DNA of 22,894 bases from the NCBI GenBank assembly GCA_022497145.1, contig MU386071.1, positions 1 through 22,894 on the forward strand, read 5' to 3'. This stretch comes from Rostrohypoxylon terebratum. Its lineage: Eukaryota; Ascomycota; Sordariomycetes; Xylariales; Hypoxylaceae. The notes under the pieces are model-generated. The model was not told where the DNA came from. It saw only the letters and a program-made list of their open reading frames with translations, and did not search any database. This document shows, piece after piece, positions 1 through 12,800 of this stretch; within the stretch, counting starts at the first letter, position 1, and every line of letters starts with the position of its first letter. The position numbers and the translations under genes are program-made.

Positions 1-1377
1 GAGCACGTGTTGATTTTTTCCCTAGCTAAACTCAAGTAGCAGAATTCATACAATTAAACAGAATTGTTCTAGATATTTTATTTATTTAATTATAAGTATC
101 GTGTTTTGGTGGTTTTGTATGGGAAATGGGTGGTCCGCGCTAGGGGTGCTCACGTAACGGTGGATCGACTTAATTGCCTAAGTGGCTCATCGTGAGAGGT
201 GTCCCTCCTAGTGTTACTACCTATCCTCCCTCGCCAACTATCTGGCTAACCGTACAACTGGCTATACAACTAGTATCGTCGGCATACAACAGTAATTTTT
301 CCATAACGTAGTTGACAGTAAGGTCGGTGGCAAACAATAAAAATTGTCCTGTAACTTCATCATGTCTGAAAGATACTTAGATTTATTAAAAAGTTGTACC
401 TTAAACTAGGTACCCATTGGACTACCCTAGGTTGAGTATAGCATGGTGGGATGTCCGTCTAATTGTACAGTCCGGAACTCTCCGCTGCTGCTAGTCCAAT
501 CCATTGTGCTATTGTGCTGAGCGACGCCGTACTCGGGAAAGCATTGTCTACCTTATCTAGACACGGGCTTAGTCTTTGCCTGCTGACGACGACTTGTTCC
601 AACCTGTCGTATACGTCGTGTCGTCGTGTCTACTTCCTAGGTTCCTTTGCCTGTTACCTTATCGCCGACCTCGCGTTCAAGCATTGCACATATGTGACGC
701 CGCGTAGGTGCAGGATACAGCTGTATATTGGAGCTCATTGCACTCGCTGTGACTTCTTACTCTCTGTGACAGGATTGGAAACGGCGTGTATAGGAGCGTT
801 ACACGGGGTGGCTCACTCCACTTCATTGGGCAGGACACCCTGGTAGCATGAGCAGCCCTCGAAGGCCATGCTTACGTGCTTGCCTAGTATACGCTTAATG
901 TAAAATCCACTCTAATGCATTGCCTATGCCATAATTCTTCAAGATTACCCCGTCTCCCTGAAGTACGGATATGCACGTAAGCTTTGCATCCCGAGGCTAC
1001 ACATGAATCCTGCTTGATCCTCATGATATTGCGCCTCCAAGCTGCTTTGAAACCGAGGGCATCTGAATCCTCTCGCTGTACCTGGGATAGTGTGATAGTT
1101 GAGATGGAGTTGCTCTAGCTCAAGCGTAGTAAGATTCGTTAGCTCGCGTTCGCTATACCTCTATTCGATAGCGAACCGGCTTTACCGGGATAACGTATGT
1201 AAAACGGTCTTCCTTTCAACCGTAATATCTCAACCCCTATCAATAAAAGTCACTCGGGTCGAACACACTTCTCGAAGATGTACCACGAGACTATGCTAGG
1301 ACAAAGCATAATTCTTGATTTAACTTCTTTTGACTATTATCAGATTGAACATAGGTCGCAAAAAGCACACTTCTATC
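1..1377. other. No supportable gene; 5' flank of the oxygenase
   Basis: I see no gene here. The longest open frame (463-846, +) starts on TTG, has no recognisable domain and no intron-exon pattern that would extend it. The first 120 bases are AT-rich. The last stretch before 1378 is presumably the promoter and 5' UTR of the oxygenase, but no clear TATA box is visible. A regulator or tailoring gene of the cluster could lie beyond the left edge. Confidence 0.5.
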
Positions 1378-2489
1378 ATGGGTAGCCTAGGTAATAGCGA
1401 GAATATCATACCTACGGTGGATATAAGTGCGGTCTTGTCCTCGAGCGCTTCGGAGGCAGATCGCCTTGAAGTCATCGAAGCTGTGCGTCGTGCGTCTACT
1501 ACTTACGGTTTCTTCAACCTTGTCGGCCATGGTATCCCCAAAACGCAGCTACAGCAGGCGTTCAAGAGCAGCCAGCGGTTTTTCTCGCTTCCGGAGGAGA
1601 AGCGTATGGAGGTGCATGTTGGAAAGGCTATGGGCCGGTCCTTCAGGGGATGGGAGCCGCCCCTGATCCAGAAGCATCAGGACAACCTTCCTGACACAAA
1701 AGAGGTATCTTATCTGCTCGTATTTCCCTGCCATCTTGGTCTCTTTCATTTCCTAAATGCTGACATGGTGATGCTAGACATTTATTATCGGCCGAGAAGT
1801 TCCTGCGGATGATCCTGAAGCAGGCAGCTTCCTCACCGGCCCAAACCTGTGGCCAGATCTCCCTAGAGAGGACTTTCAAGATATCATCTTAGCATATCAG
1901 GCCAAGATGGTCGAGCTTGCTCGGACAATCATCCGCATCCTCGTTTTGGGTCTACCAAAAGAATGGGGTTGCGCGCCTGACGTGCTCGACGGTCTCACGG
2001 TTGACCCTGCGATCCCCACGCGCTTCTTACATTACGGACCTGTGAAGGAGAAGGACCCCCGCCAGTTCGGAGGTATGTTATACTGCGCTGCTCCTTTCCC
2101 TAGATGGGCTAACTGTTTGCCTAGTCGCCGCCCATACTGACTTCAGTACCATCACCATCCTGCTGCAGCAGCCCGGGACCGAAGGCCTCCAGGTGTGGTA
2201 CCCGCCTACCGAGGACTGGATTCCGGTGCCGGTAGTAGAAGATGGCTTCGTAATCAACATCGGTGATTTGATGCAGACATTTACGAGCGGATACTACCGC
2301 AGCGCCCGCCACCGCGTTGTCACTTTTACCGAGAAGGACAAGCATCGCTACAGTATCGCGTTCTTTCTAGACGGAAATCTGCAATTCAAGACCAAGGGGT
2401 TAGATGGATCGGGCACCGAGATTGCCGTTGGCGATTACGTCCGCCAGTGCCTCATGGGAACTCTAGGAACTAGGGGGCCGTTGCTTTAG
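1378..2489 (+). CDS. 2-oxoglutarate/Fe(II)-dependent oxygenase (isopenicillin N synthase-like)
   Basis: Three exons, 1378-1704, 1778-2072 and 2125-2489, join to 328 aa. Introns of 73 and 52 bp have GTATCT/CTAG and GTATGT/CTAG borders. The start is the first ATG in frame, just upstream of the conserved N-terminal IPTVDIS (residues 11-17). Family landmarks are YGFFNLVGHGIP (43-54), the iron ligands H211 and D213 (AAHTDFS) with distal H270 (ARHRVV), and the 2-oxoglutarate-binding pair R282 and S284 (HRYS). The active site is therefore complete and the length is normal for the family. Such enzymes hydroxylate, desaturate or rearrange small molecules with O2 and 2-oxoglutarate in the cytosol. Next to an NR-PKS with reductive release it most resembles, by context, CitB (methyl hydroxylation in citrinin) or TropC (ring expansion in tropolones); orthology is not shown. 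It converges with the transporter gene, 165 bp away. Spliced frames close exactly, so the model is firm; the substrate is inferred. Confidence 0.9.
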
Positions 2490-2654
2490 TCCTTTACTAA
2501 GAACTAAGGATACACATATTTAGGTATCACTTGCGTCGGATCACCTTTGCTCAGTTAGTGTCGCTCAGTTAGTATAGTGAATAAATCAGTGATCTATTTT
2601 CCCTCAACATGACTTGAAAACGATTCTGAGATGTGCAACGACGTGTTCCTCCCC

Positions 2655-4091
2655 TTAGACCCTGTCGGTCTTCAAAAGTTTTCTAGTATGGCCTTGGTAG
2701 GCCGCCCGTGCGGCAAGAAACCCTACAATTCCCACGGCCATTGCTAGCGCGCAGAACACCTTGAGCCAGATATAATGGTCCCGGCGGTACCCATCCCCAG
2801 CGTCGGCCAAGACGCCGGCCACGGGCTGAGCGATTAAAACCGATGGCGCGATGACGAGGTATACAGCCCCCAAGTACAGGCCGAGTTTGCTCATGTCCGG
2901 GCAGACCTGGGCTATGAGTGTAGGTACCATAGAAACAAAGGTTCCGGAGCCGAACCCGTAGAGCGCGGCGAAGGCGATACGTCCGGACTTCCAAGGCGCG
3001 GCTATCCACACGCAGAAAACGAGGAAGACGGAGAAGAAAGTGAACGCGATGGTGGTATTGAAGCGGCCGTAACGGTCGCCTAGCCAGCCGGGCATGACTC
3101 GACCTACGGTGCTGGTCGTCTGGGTTAGCTAAGAGTGATGCGAGGTAAGGGGAGAGGGAAAATACCTGGTAGCGCTCAATATAACAAGTAAGTTATTGGC
3201 GGAATGCTGGCCGTCGCCGGCATCTTCAGCTTCGACTACAAGATAGTTGTAGGGAATAAAGACTCCTAGAAAGTAGAAGAAGCACGCGATAGCCAAAGTG
3301 AGGACTGGGCCGGGCTGAAGAAGCGACACTGGGACGAGTCTAGATACACGGAAGGATGCGGGGGAAGAGGACGCCGCGTGCGGCCGGCGAGACGTAGTAG
3401 CAATAGCTATGATGAGCAAGACGAAATATGTCAGGGCAACGGCACGCATCGTCCAGGGGAAACCGATGCGGTCGAACAAGACGGGGATGACGGCAGTACC
3501 AATCACGGCGCCCAAGGCGCTTCCGGCACTAACGAGGCCGAGTGCCAGGCCCCTCCGGGCATGAAACCAGGTGCCGACGGCGGTAGTGCCGGCAACAAAG
3601 ATGGCACCAGTGCCCATGGCACTCACGATACTCTGGGCGGCGAAGATCTGACCATACGTCCGGCAATTGGCGACGCCGAGCAGGCCACCGACATGTAGGA
3701 TAGTACCGATGATTAGGATCACGGTGGGGCCGAGACGGTCGAACAAGCCGCCAAAGATAGGCACGCCTAGAAAGAGCATGAAGGTCTCGACCGAGGGGAT
3801 CCAGCCTATCGTGCTGGCGCTGTAGTCGCGTAGCTGATGCGTGGTGTAGTACGCCTGAAACACGCCAATACACGTGATCCAACCAAATGACACGAAGAGG
3901 CAGGCGAAACCCCCGCAGACAGCTAGCCAACCGCGTGGCGATGTGTCGAGAGGGGGGAGGGGGTGAAGGTTCGGAGGGGGTTCCTCATCATTGTGGTGAG
4001 GTTCGGGACTCTGCTGGTGCTGCTGATTCTGCTGATGCACATCGGAAGGAACCCCGGCAACCTTCTCGGCATCACGCGCCTCGCTGGACAT
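2655..4091 (-). CDS. MFS transporter, monocarboxylate-permease (MCH-like) type
   Basis: Two exons, 4091-3166 and 3111-2655, are joined over a 54-bp intron (3112-3165), giving 460 aa. The intron acceptor that restores frame is the second AG, just before the codons for TVGRVMPGW. A Gln/His/Pro-rich cytosolic N-terminus of about 50 residues precedes roughly twelve membrane helices. The first helix starts at about residue 54. The loop between helices 2 and 3 has GLFDRLGP (115-122), and the WFHARRGLALGL block (175-186) is typical of fungal monocarboxylate-like carriers. The second half has the LGDRYGRFN-type loop. The protein probably exports the cluster product or takes up a small acid at the plasma membrane; MCH-type carriers are common in polyketide clusters. 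An upstream in-frame ATG at 4160 would add 23 residues encoded partly by a GGTA repeat. I prefer 4091 because that extension is low-complexity. Confidence 0.9.
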
Positions 4092-4110
4092 AGTTAGGGG
4101 GAGAGGTATA

Positions 4111-4130
4111 GGTAGGTAGGTAGGTAGGTA
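4111..4130. repeat. Tetranucleotide microsatellite (GGTA)5
   Basis: Five perfect GGTA units lie just upstream of the preferred ATG of the transporter on the minus strand. They fall in the 5' leader, or in a 23-residue N-terminal extension if translation begins at 4160. Length variation here would change the leader, or the frame of the longer start. Confidence 0.85.
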
Positions 4131-4160
4131 ACAGTTGGAATTCGCAGCGTGATCAGCCAT

Positions 4161-6832
4161 AGACTAGCGGTGAATTGACTCTTATCTAACTGCCTGCCTA
4201 GTGTCTGTAGATGTTATTGGGTTATTGGTGGCTGGGGCGCGTCTGGATTGGTATGTGTGTGCGACGTCGCGCTCGGTCCGCGCTCGCAGACTCTCATAAG
4301 TCCGTTTGCTAGATACCTAGGTACTAAGTACTAGTAGTAGGTACTAGCATGACAAGCAAAGGAGATAAGGGGATAAAGGAGAGGGAGGCGGGGGGGAGGA
4401 GGGGTGGCAGTCTGGGGTTACACAAGGCTTATAAAGGAGCCGCAGCCTAGGCGCCCACATTTCCTAATGCGATCCAGATTCTAGTAGTTTTCCAGATCGG
4501 ACCCGCTGACCCGCCAGCCCGCTAGACCCGCTAGACCTAGCCCTGTAGGTCCTAGAAAGAGTGGGGGAAGAAAATGGTGCATGGACGCTTAAGAGGAGAG
4601 CTAAACCTGTACGTTCTGACGTTGTACCTAGGTCCTAAAAAGCTTCATGGTTTCAAATCTAGGTAGTCTGGTAGTATCTTCCTGCGAAAAAGTAAGCTGA
4701 CGTTAGATTATATACCAAAAGGTGGCTCAATAGAGCCAAATGCATAGGCGACGTATCCGTACGGATTCAGGCTCCGAGAAACCCGTAGGACTAGGTGTCT
4801 TTCCAACAGCCTGCAGCTGTTACCTGAGAGAACGTATACGCTTGCTCGGCAACAATTACACCGATAAATCCACCCATGACGAAACCGATGAGACCACATG
4901 CTTATGAGAAGGATCAGTAGACACCCATATTGGATACGAGCTGAATGTTTGTTAGCTCACATTGCATTTATTTTACTTACGTAGGTACCTAGTAGGTAGC
5001 TGTAGCCTTAGGCACCTACGTTGTTCACTAGCAAGGCGGATTGAGTCTTGACTTCCAGGCAATGATATGTCGGAAGGCCCCCTCCTCGGATCCAGTAAGC
5101 CAGTAAGAGCACGAGGATCTACGACGCGATAGGTTACCTACCTATCTATTCCTTGATGCCGCGCCGCACAGGCGCCACGGCGCAACGAGCAATTAAGAAT
5201 ATCGACCCCGGTCTCAGCCTAGTAATATTGGTTCGTTGGATCCGGGGTGTTGAGTGTGGGTGCCAAGAAAGAGGCTTTGCCGCCACTGAGAACTTTGTTA
5301 AAAGATAGTGTCAGAGGCTCAAATTGCCAAGCTTTATGGATCAAGAGTGGATTGGATTACCTTACCTAGATGATATGTATGTACCTATGTACATATCTAG
5401 GTCTTAGGTACCTACTATTACATAGTAGTACTTATTACTACTACTACTAATAGTACGATGTTTCGTAGACGCGTGGTTCTGCCCCGCCCCTTGTAGAACC
5501 TTGGTTTAAGGTTGGTCCGCTCTTGCATAAGGCGTCCAATCAAAACCCTCGTTCCTCTACTTCTCGATGCTTTTTACCAATATTGGTTAGTTACATCCGC
5601 AGCGACCTGCGTTACAAATTCGACGATCCCCCTTTATCGTAACCAGAACCACCGATAATTTCTACTCCTATCAAGAATCTTAGTCGAAAAACTCCATGTC
5701 ACGAACCTACGTACTATTTCAAGATTCATATCAAGATTCATCTAAGTTCGCGGCTCGTAAGTTGGAAATCCTCATAGACACGTGGCTCGCGTAGATTTGT
5801 ATATCGCAATTATCTTCTCCGATCTTCTCCTCAACAATGTGATTATGAAAAGTCTCCCGCTGACAATCTCCTCTTATCAAAGATGAGGAAAGTGTTTGAG
5901 ATGCAAGGGGCCTCATCCGTGGTGATGAATGCATGTCGTCATCTCCATCACAAGTTACACGACACGACGTACGTCAATCTGATTCTTGTTTGATTTGTCT
6001 AGTTTACGGACTGTCGTGGGAATCTAGGCACGACTTCATGTCAGCCTGCATCATATCAAGCAGATTGTATGAACCGTTTTCGAATAGTCTTACCGTCTCT
6101 CGAGATGACGTTTTTGAAACGTCAAGGGTGGACCTCTGTCAGTCACCACCTCACCATGCCTGTATTTTCTAGGGAAGCTTTCCTGCCTCAGGAATGGCGA
6201 TAGCGATGGTTGTATCACCAACCTGATTTCACGAAATGCGGAGCACACCGAGTTTTCATATGCCGGCTACCAGATCAGCCTCCTGACAACATCAACGCCC
6301 AACCAGAGGAGCCCGTGGTCCTTGCAAAGGCTTACCCTCGGTTCCGATCTGCATCCTACACGTTCCTCGGAGGATTATCCCGGTGCTTAGAACCGACCGA
6401 GTCGTGTAGCATGGGCGGAGGCCTTGAGATGAGCGGAGCACACCTAGGACAGCGTGATATGCAGAACGCCAACTCGAAGCTCATGCGCCTCAGTGCGTTT
6501 TGTTGTAAATTTTGGGCGTGATACCGCAAAGGCAAGTGGCAAGCTGAAGACAGTATGCGGACAACCAGTCTATGGTGCCTGCTATAAGTTTATAGGGTTT
6601 TATGTAGATAAAATCCTGTCTTAGAATAAGCCCATACTTTACTGTTCAAGCAGGGCTAGATGTGAAGGCTTTGCGTCTCTCGGGTCTATTTCTTTTCAAC
6701 TATTTTGGAGATCTCACGATTTTTTTCTAAACCCACGGGGTTGTCTAGATACCCCTAATCACCCAACTGTTTCGTTTTAGAGAATAACCAAAGAAGCAAA
6801 GTTTGGGGCCTCTTCGGAGACAGGATCACACC
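4161..6832. other. 2.7-kb spacer between transporter and PKS (shared upstream region)
   Basis: The divergent MFS and PKS genes share this unusually long upstream region. I find no convincing full gene in it. Things present: a TATAAA-like word near 4430; a possible tiny spliced minus-strand membrane peptide (4791-4967, see findings); microsatellite and palindromic DNA at 5366-5460; a CCAAT word near 5534; unrecognised plus-strand open frames at 5933-6172 (ATG) and 6210-6521 (no ATG); and a TATAAG word at 6583-6588, about 245 bp before the PKS ATG. The open frames at 5.9-6.5 kb could be remnants of a lost cluster gene, but show no family signature. Confidence 0.5.
5366..5460. repeat. Palindromic and trinucleotide low-complexity DNA
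   Basis: An imperfect inverted repeat spans 5366-5401, with GATATGTA at 5372-5379 pairing with TACATATC at 5390-5397 and CTAG flanks. It is followed by the TAGGTACCTA word, a second small palindrome (CTACTAT at 5412-5418 and ATAGTAG at 5422-5428) and an ACT/TAC microsatellite. This is probably slippage-prone spacer DNA; no function is visible. Confidence 0.6.
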
Positions 6833-9800
6833 ATGACCAAAACATTTCAGCAAGATCTCGGGACTGTCCCAGCTGTGCTAAGTTTCGGGTCCTTAGCACT
6901 CTCTTTTGACGCCGCCATCTTTCATCAGCTGCAAAAGATTATAACGAGGACACCATCCTTGACTTGGCTTTTGAATGTCTTGTCGAACCTTGCCAACGAT
7001 TGCGAGGTCGCCTTTGCTGCTGTTCCGACTTTGAAACAAGGCGGGATATATGATCAGCTCCTCGACATTCGAGATGCTCTCGCTACTGACCGTTCACTTC
7101 GAACAGTTGGTCGTATCCCTAACACGCTCCTCATACCGCTAGCAGTGGCTACACAACTAGTACAATATGTTGCTCTCTTGCAACATTGCGGTTTAAAACA
7201 TGAGCAATTTGTTGCTAAAAGATACAAGGAGACATTAGGTCTTTGCACAGGACTCTTGGCTAGTTTCGCTGTCGCCGGCTCGCACGACCAGACTGAATTC
7301 GAAAAGTACGGCGCCGCCGCTGTTCGTCTTGGCATGCTTGCCGGGCTTGTTGTGGATTTTAAGGATGCCTTAAGTCCGTCTAAGTCGCTAAGTGTTGGTT
7401 GGAACACACCCGAGACGCACGATGCCATGATTCAGATGTTGAAGGATGTCCCTGAGGCATATATATCAGTCGAATATGATGACAACCGAGCTACTATTAC
7501 GGCGGCAGCTTCTGCGGTTTCGCGGCTGCAATCTGAGCTTAAAGCACTTGGCCTTTCAGCATCGGAGATCGGTCTCTACGGGCGCTTCCACTCGCCGGAA
7601 AATAGTCAAATATTAGAGCATATTTTGGAGCATTGCAACAAGCACACTGAACTTCAGCTGCCAGACGCGTCGTCTTTGGCTATTCCCGCCCGTTCTGGTT
7701 ACATGGACGGAAATTGCGTCACCCAAGGGACACTCCACGCCCACGCCCTGCTGGATATCTTGGTTGATTCGCCAAAATGGTATAAGACATTAGACGCCGC
7801 CTTAGCAGAGAAAGAGGATACTACTATCCTGCTGTCCTTTGGCTTGGAGCGATGCGTGCCTTCTTCAATTCTTCGTAAGCTAGGTTCAAGACTAGTACAT
7901 CTCGAGGATTCCACAGTGAAGGGCGCTGCGTTCAAGCGGGTGCAGGAGGAACAAGGTTGCTCGGAACGACCGTGGAAGGAGAGCGATATTGCCGTAGTAG
8001 GGATGGCATGTAAGCTTCCCGGAGCAAACGACGTAGCGGAGTTTTGGGACTTGCTAGTATCAGCCAAGTCGCAGCACCAAGAAATCGGGACAGACCACCC
8101 ACGATTTAACTTTGGCGACACTCCGACGCGTTCAGTTAATGATCCTGGAATGCGGCGGCGGTGGTTCGCTAATTTAGTGAGCGCGGCAGATCAATTCGAC
8201 CACCGCTTCTTTAGGAAGAGCCCTCGCGAAAGTGCGTCTATGGATCCAGCGCAGCGCCTGCTGCTACAAGTGGCGTACCAGGCTGTCGAGCAGAGTGGAT
8301 ATCTAAATAACCCCAGCCCCAGTGATGTGGGAGTCTTCCTGGGCACCACAGGCAACGATTATCAAGCCAACGCGGCGAGTCAGGCCGCCAATGCCTTCAC
8401 CACGACAGGGAATCTGCTGGGTTTCCTGGCTGGCAAGATAAGCCACCAATTCGGGTGGACAGGACCAGCTATGGTGGTCGATACGGCTTGTAGCGGGTCA
8501 CTGGTGGCTATACACCAGGCGTGCAAGGCGCTGGCATCAGGAGAATGTTCAGCAGCGCTGGCGGGGGGTGCCCACATAATGACACAACCAGCCTGGTTTC
8601 AAAATTTGGCGAGCGGCCAGTTCCTCAGCCCTACGGGTCAGTGTAAACCCTTCGACGCTGCCGCCGACGGCTACTGTCGCGGTGAGGGTGTCGGTGCTGT
8701 CATTCTCAAATGTATGGACCGGGCTGTCGCCGACGGAGATTCTATACTAGGTGTCATCGCCGCCACGGCCGTGCAGCAAAACCAGAACTGCAGTCCGATC
8801 TTCGTGCCAAATGTACCCTCGCTAGCAGACCTCTTCCGTACTGTAACCATGAAAGCCGGCGTGAAGCCGTCCCAAATCTCTGTGGTTGAGGCTCACGGCA
8901 CGGGAACGCCTGTAGGTGATCCGGTCGAATATGCGAGTATCAAAGCGGTTCTCGGAGGAGCCGGTCGCACCTCCCAGGGTCCGCTCGTTATTGGCTCAGT
9001 CAAGGGGCTCTTGGGGCATCTTGAGGGAACATCCGGCGTCGTCGCTTTGATTAAGCTCCTCCTTATGCTTCACGTAGGCCTAGTGCCACCACAGGCTAGC
9101 TTCACTACCATTAACCCGAATATCGAGGTTCAGCCCACTGACAACATAATTATACCTAGCAAGGTATTGCCGTGGAATGCCGGCTTTCGCCTTGCTTTAA
9201 TGTATGTGTTTCCTGGGATGCCAACCTTCTCCATATGTTCACCAGCAAATCTTTCGACATTGCTATACCCATCTCCCAGACTAACCTCCTCCCTCTTCAC
9301 CATCTACCGCCAGAGCTACGTAACTAACTTTGGCGATCAATAGAAACAACTATGGTGCCTCTGGTTCTAATGCCTCCATGGTTCTCGCTCAGCCGCCGAC
9401 ACTGCGATCGACGCACTTAAGCACGATGCCCACAGGAGTCAAATACCCGTTCTGGCTCAGCGCCCACGATAACGATGGTCTCCGCCGCCGTGTCAAGGCT
9501 CTTCGCAATTATCTTGGTCGTGTGCGAGACCGCCATTCCCTTGCAAACCTGTCCTATAACGTCTCTCGTCAAAATAACCGCGCCCTCGATAGTCGTGTGG
9601 TGCTAAGTGTTACTTCGTTAGATGAGTTAGACCACAAGCTCACCACAATAAACAAGGGCGAGACGCAGCCGATTAGCAATAGCGCTGTCGTGCTGTGCTT
9701 TGGCGGCCAAATATCTACCTTTGTCGGGTTGGATCGCCAAGTCTACCAGAGTACCGCCCTCTTGAAGAAATATATCGACCGTGTAGATGCCGTGGCCCGA

Positions 9801-12800
9801 GTTCTCGGTGTCGCTAGCATATTCCCTGGCATCTTCGAACGTACTACTATTCAAGATACGGTACAGTTACAGTTATCTCTCTTTGCGATGCAATACGCGT
9901 GCGCACGCAGCTGGATTGACTCCGGAATCAAGCCCGCCGCCGTTATAGGTCACAGCTTCGGCGAATTGACAGCGCTATGCATTTCGCGAGCTCTATCTCT
10001 CGAGGATACTGTTAGATTAATTATCAGAAGGGCAACCTTGGTCCGCGATATATGGGGCCCTGACAAGGGCGGCATGATAGCCATCTCTGATGTGGATCTA
10101 GCCGATGTGCGGAAGCTGCTCATCGAAGCTAACAGTAAGCATACGGCTTCGCCCGCGGACGTTGCTTGCTATAATGGACCACGGAGTTTCACACTTGCCG
10201 GCTCGACAGCTTCAATTGAAGCAGTTGCTGATGTCCTGGCTAGCTCTCCACTTGCTGGTATTAAGTCTAAGAGGCTTAATGTATCCAACGCTTTTCATTG
10301 CGCCCTCGCCGATAGCCTTGTCGGTGAACTGGAACAGAGTGTACAGGATCTAGTGTTCCGTGAGCCTGTCATCCCTATAGAGAGAGCCACCGAAGATACA
10401 GTACCTAAAGGCAAACTCAGTCCCAAATTTGTGGCAGATCACATAAGAAACCCTGTCTACTTCTACCACGCTCTCAAGCGCCTAGTCACCAAGTACGAGA
10501 CACCATCACTCATATTCCTCGAGGCAGGCTCCAACTCCACCATCACACACATGGCGTCTCGAGGGCTTGTTGATTCCAACCTGAAAAACGCGCACTTCCA
10601 AGCCGTTAATATCACCAACTGTGACGATGGATGGAATAAGCTTGTCGACACAACGCTGTCCCTTTGGCGAGCCGGGCTTGTCGTCCATCACTGGGCACAC
10701 CACTCTCTCCAAGCCCGCTCCAGCGTTGAACTCGGGCCTCTGCTTTTACCACCGTACCAGTTTGATCCAGACTCTCGCCACTGGATCGACCTCAAAATTC
10801 CGCCCAAGCACGCCCCTGTAGTGCCTGCCCCCAATGCCGAGCCTCTAGATTCGGTTGCTAAAGAGCCCCAGGGTCTCGTGATCTTCACGGGATACAAAGA
10901 CGGCAGCGCTCAAAGAGTCGCGCGATTCCGCATGAATACATCGAGCCCCGAATTTGAAAAGCTTCTCGCGGGCCACATGACAATCCAGACGGCGCCTATC
11001 TGTCCGGCGACAATACAAATAGGTCTCCTTGTCGAAGGCCTCGCAAACATACACCCCATTTATAAAAGGGACGACCGCACACCACAATTCCAAGATATAC
11101 AATATCAATCGCCCGTATGCGCAAATAGCGCCCTCACAACATGGATCGAGGCAAGTGAGGAAGGACAAGATACTTGGCGCTTCGAGGTGTTCAGTACTGA
11201 AGTTCAGGCGATCGCGAATCAGGAAACCAAGACGCTTCATACTACAGGGCGCGTCACGTTCATGCACCCCAGCGACGCCTCTCTCCAGCGCGAGCTAGCC
11301 TATTTTCCCCGCCTGTTTGGACACAGTCGTGCCATGGAGCTGCTGACTCGTTCTGACGTTGACGAAGTGCTCGCCCAGCGTAACATTTACCGTGTATTCG
11401 CTGAGATTGTTGACTATGGCGATGAATATCGCACATTGCGTAAGGTAGTCGGGAGGGGAAATGAGGCGGCGGGAGTCGTCGTGCCCACCGATGCCAACAA
11501 AGACCACAAAGTGACAGAAAGCCTAAGTTTCAATCCTCATCTGTCCGATGCGTTCTGCCAAGTAGCCGGCATATGGGCCAACTTCCTAAGTCATCGGGCT
11601 CCGAGTGACGCCTACCTTGCCAATGGCATCGGACAGTGGATCCGAGCACCGGTGAAGAATAATACTCCAGCCGAGCTACATGTCTTCGCCACCACACATC
11701 GCTCATCAGACAGGGTCTTGCTATCGGACATTTTTGTGTTCGACGCCGCTGACGGATCCCTACTAGAAGTGATGTTGGGGATAGCCTTTGTGCAGATCCC
11801 CAAAACTGCTATGAGCAAGCTTCTCCGCCGACTAAGCGATTCGCGATGGTTGGCCTCTAATACGGCTACGACGAGTATACCCGACCCTACCGCGCAGGTT
11901 AACTTGAATTTTATCCATACACCACAGCAGCAAACCACTTCCGTATCGCCGCCGGCTCAGACAAATATCAAACCCCCAACAAAGTCGTCGGAAAGTAACG
12001 CTGATATTCTTGAGCGCGTGAAGGTAATTATCGCCGACCTTTCGGGGTTAGAAACCCACGAGATCGAGACCAACAGCAAGCTAGCCGATCTCGGTATTGA
12101 TTCGCTAGTTGGCATGGAACTCATCAACGAGCTCGAGGCGGCTTTCAATGTGAAACTACCTGAGAACGAGATACAGGCTGTCACAGATATGCCTGGCTTA
12201 ATGAAGTGCATGCTTGGGATCCTGGGAGCAGAGTCGGATGTGAGCGACGGGGAGGACTCGGGTGCGTCCACCCCGTACAACGCGGCGGAAGACACCGGTC
12301 GCACCACGCCAGTATCTCACACAGATGTCAGCATGGAGGGATGCATCATAAATTTCCCCTTTGACGTCGTGATGGCTGCCTTCAACGAGGTCAAGGCCTT
12401 GACTGATCAGCGCATCGCCCAGGCTGGACAGGCGCACTACGTAGCTAAGGTACTTCCGCTTCAGGAAGAACTAACAGTAGCACTCACACTCGAGGCGTTC
12501 GAGGAGCGAGGGGCTGGTATCCGTGGGGCCCAAGCCGGCCAGCGCCTCGTTCGTATTGCCCATGGTGCTGAACATAGACAGTTTGTGACCTACCTGTACC
12601 ATATGCTCGAGACTTTGACGCAAATTATAAAGATAGATGGGGACGACAGCATCATACGTACAGCTGTACCAATTCCATCACGATCTAGTCATGAAGTAAG
12701 TGACCCTCGCGGAAAATTCCGATTAGTTCCGAAGGACTGAAGCTGACTCTGGCCCAGGTTTACGAGGAGCTTGAGGCCCGTTTTCCAGACCAACACACAG

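Noticed and set aside
463..846. 127-codon plus-strand open frame
   Set aside because: It starts on TTG, has no recognisable domain, and no neighbouring exon with matching splice sites was found.
3112..3165. Possible split of the transporter into two genes
   Set aside because: A 54-bp intron with branch site GCTAAC joins the halves in frame, and each half alone would lack part of the twelve-helix fold.
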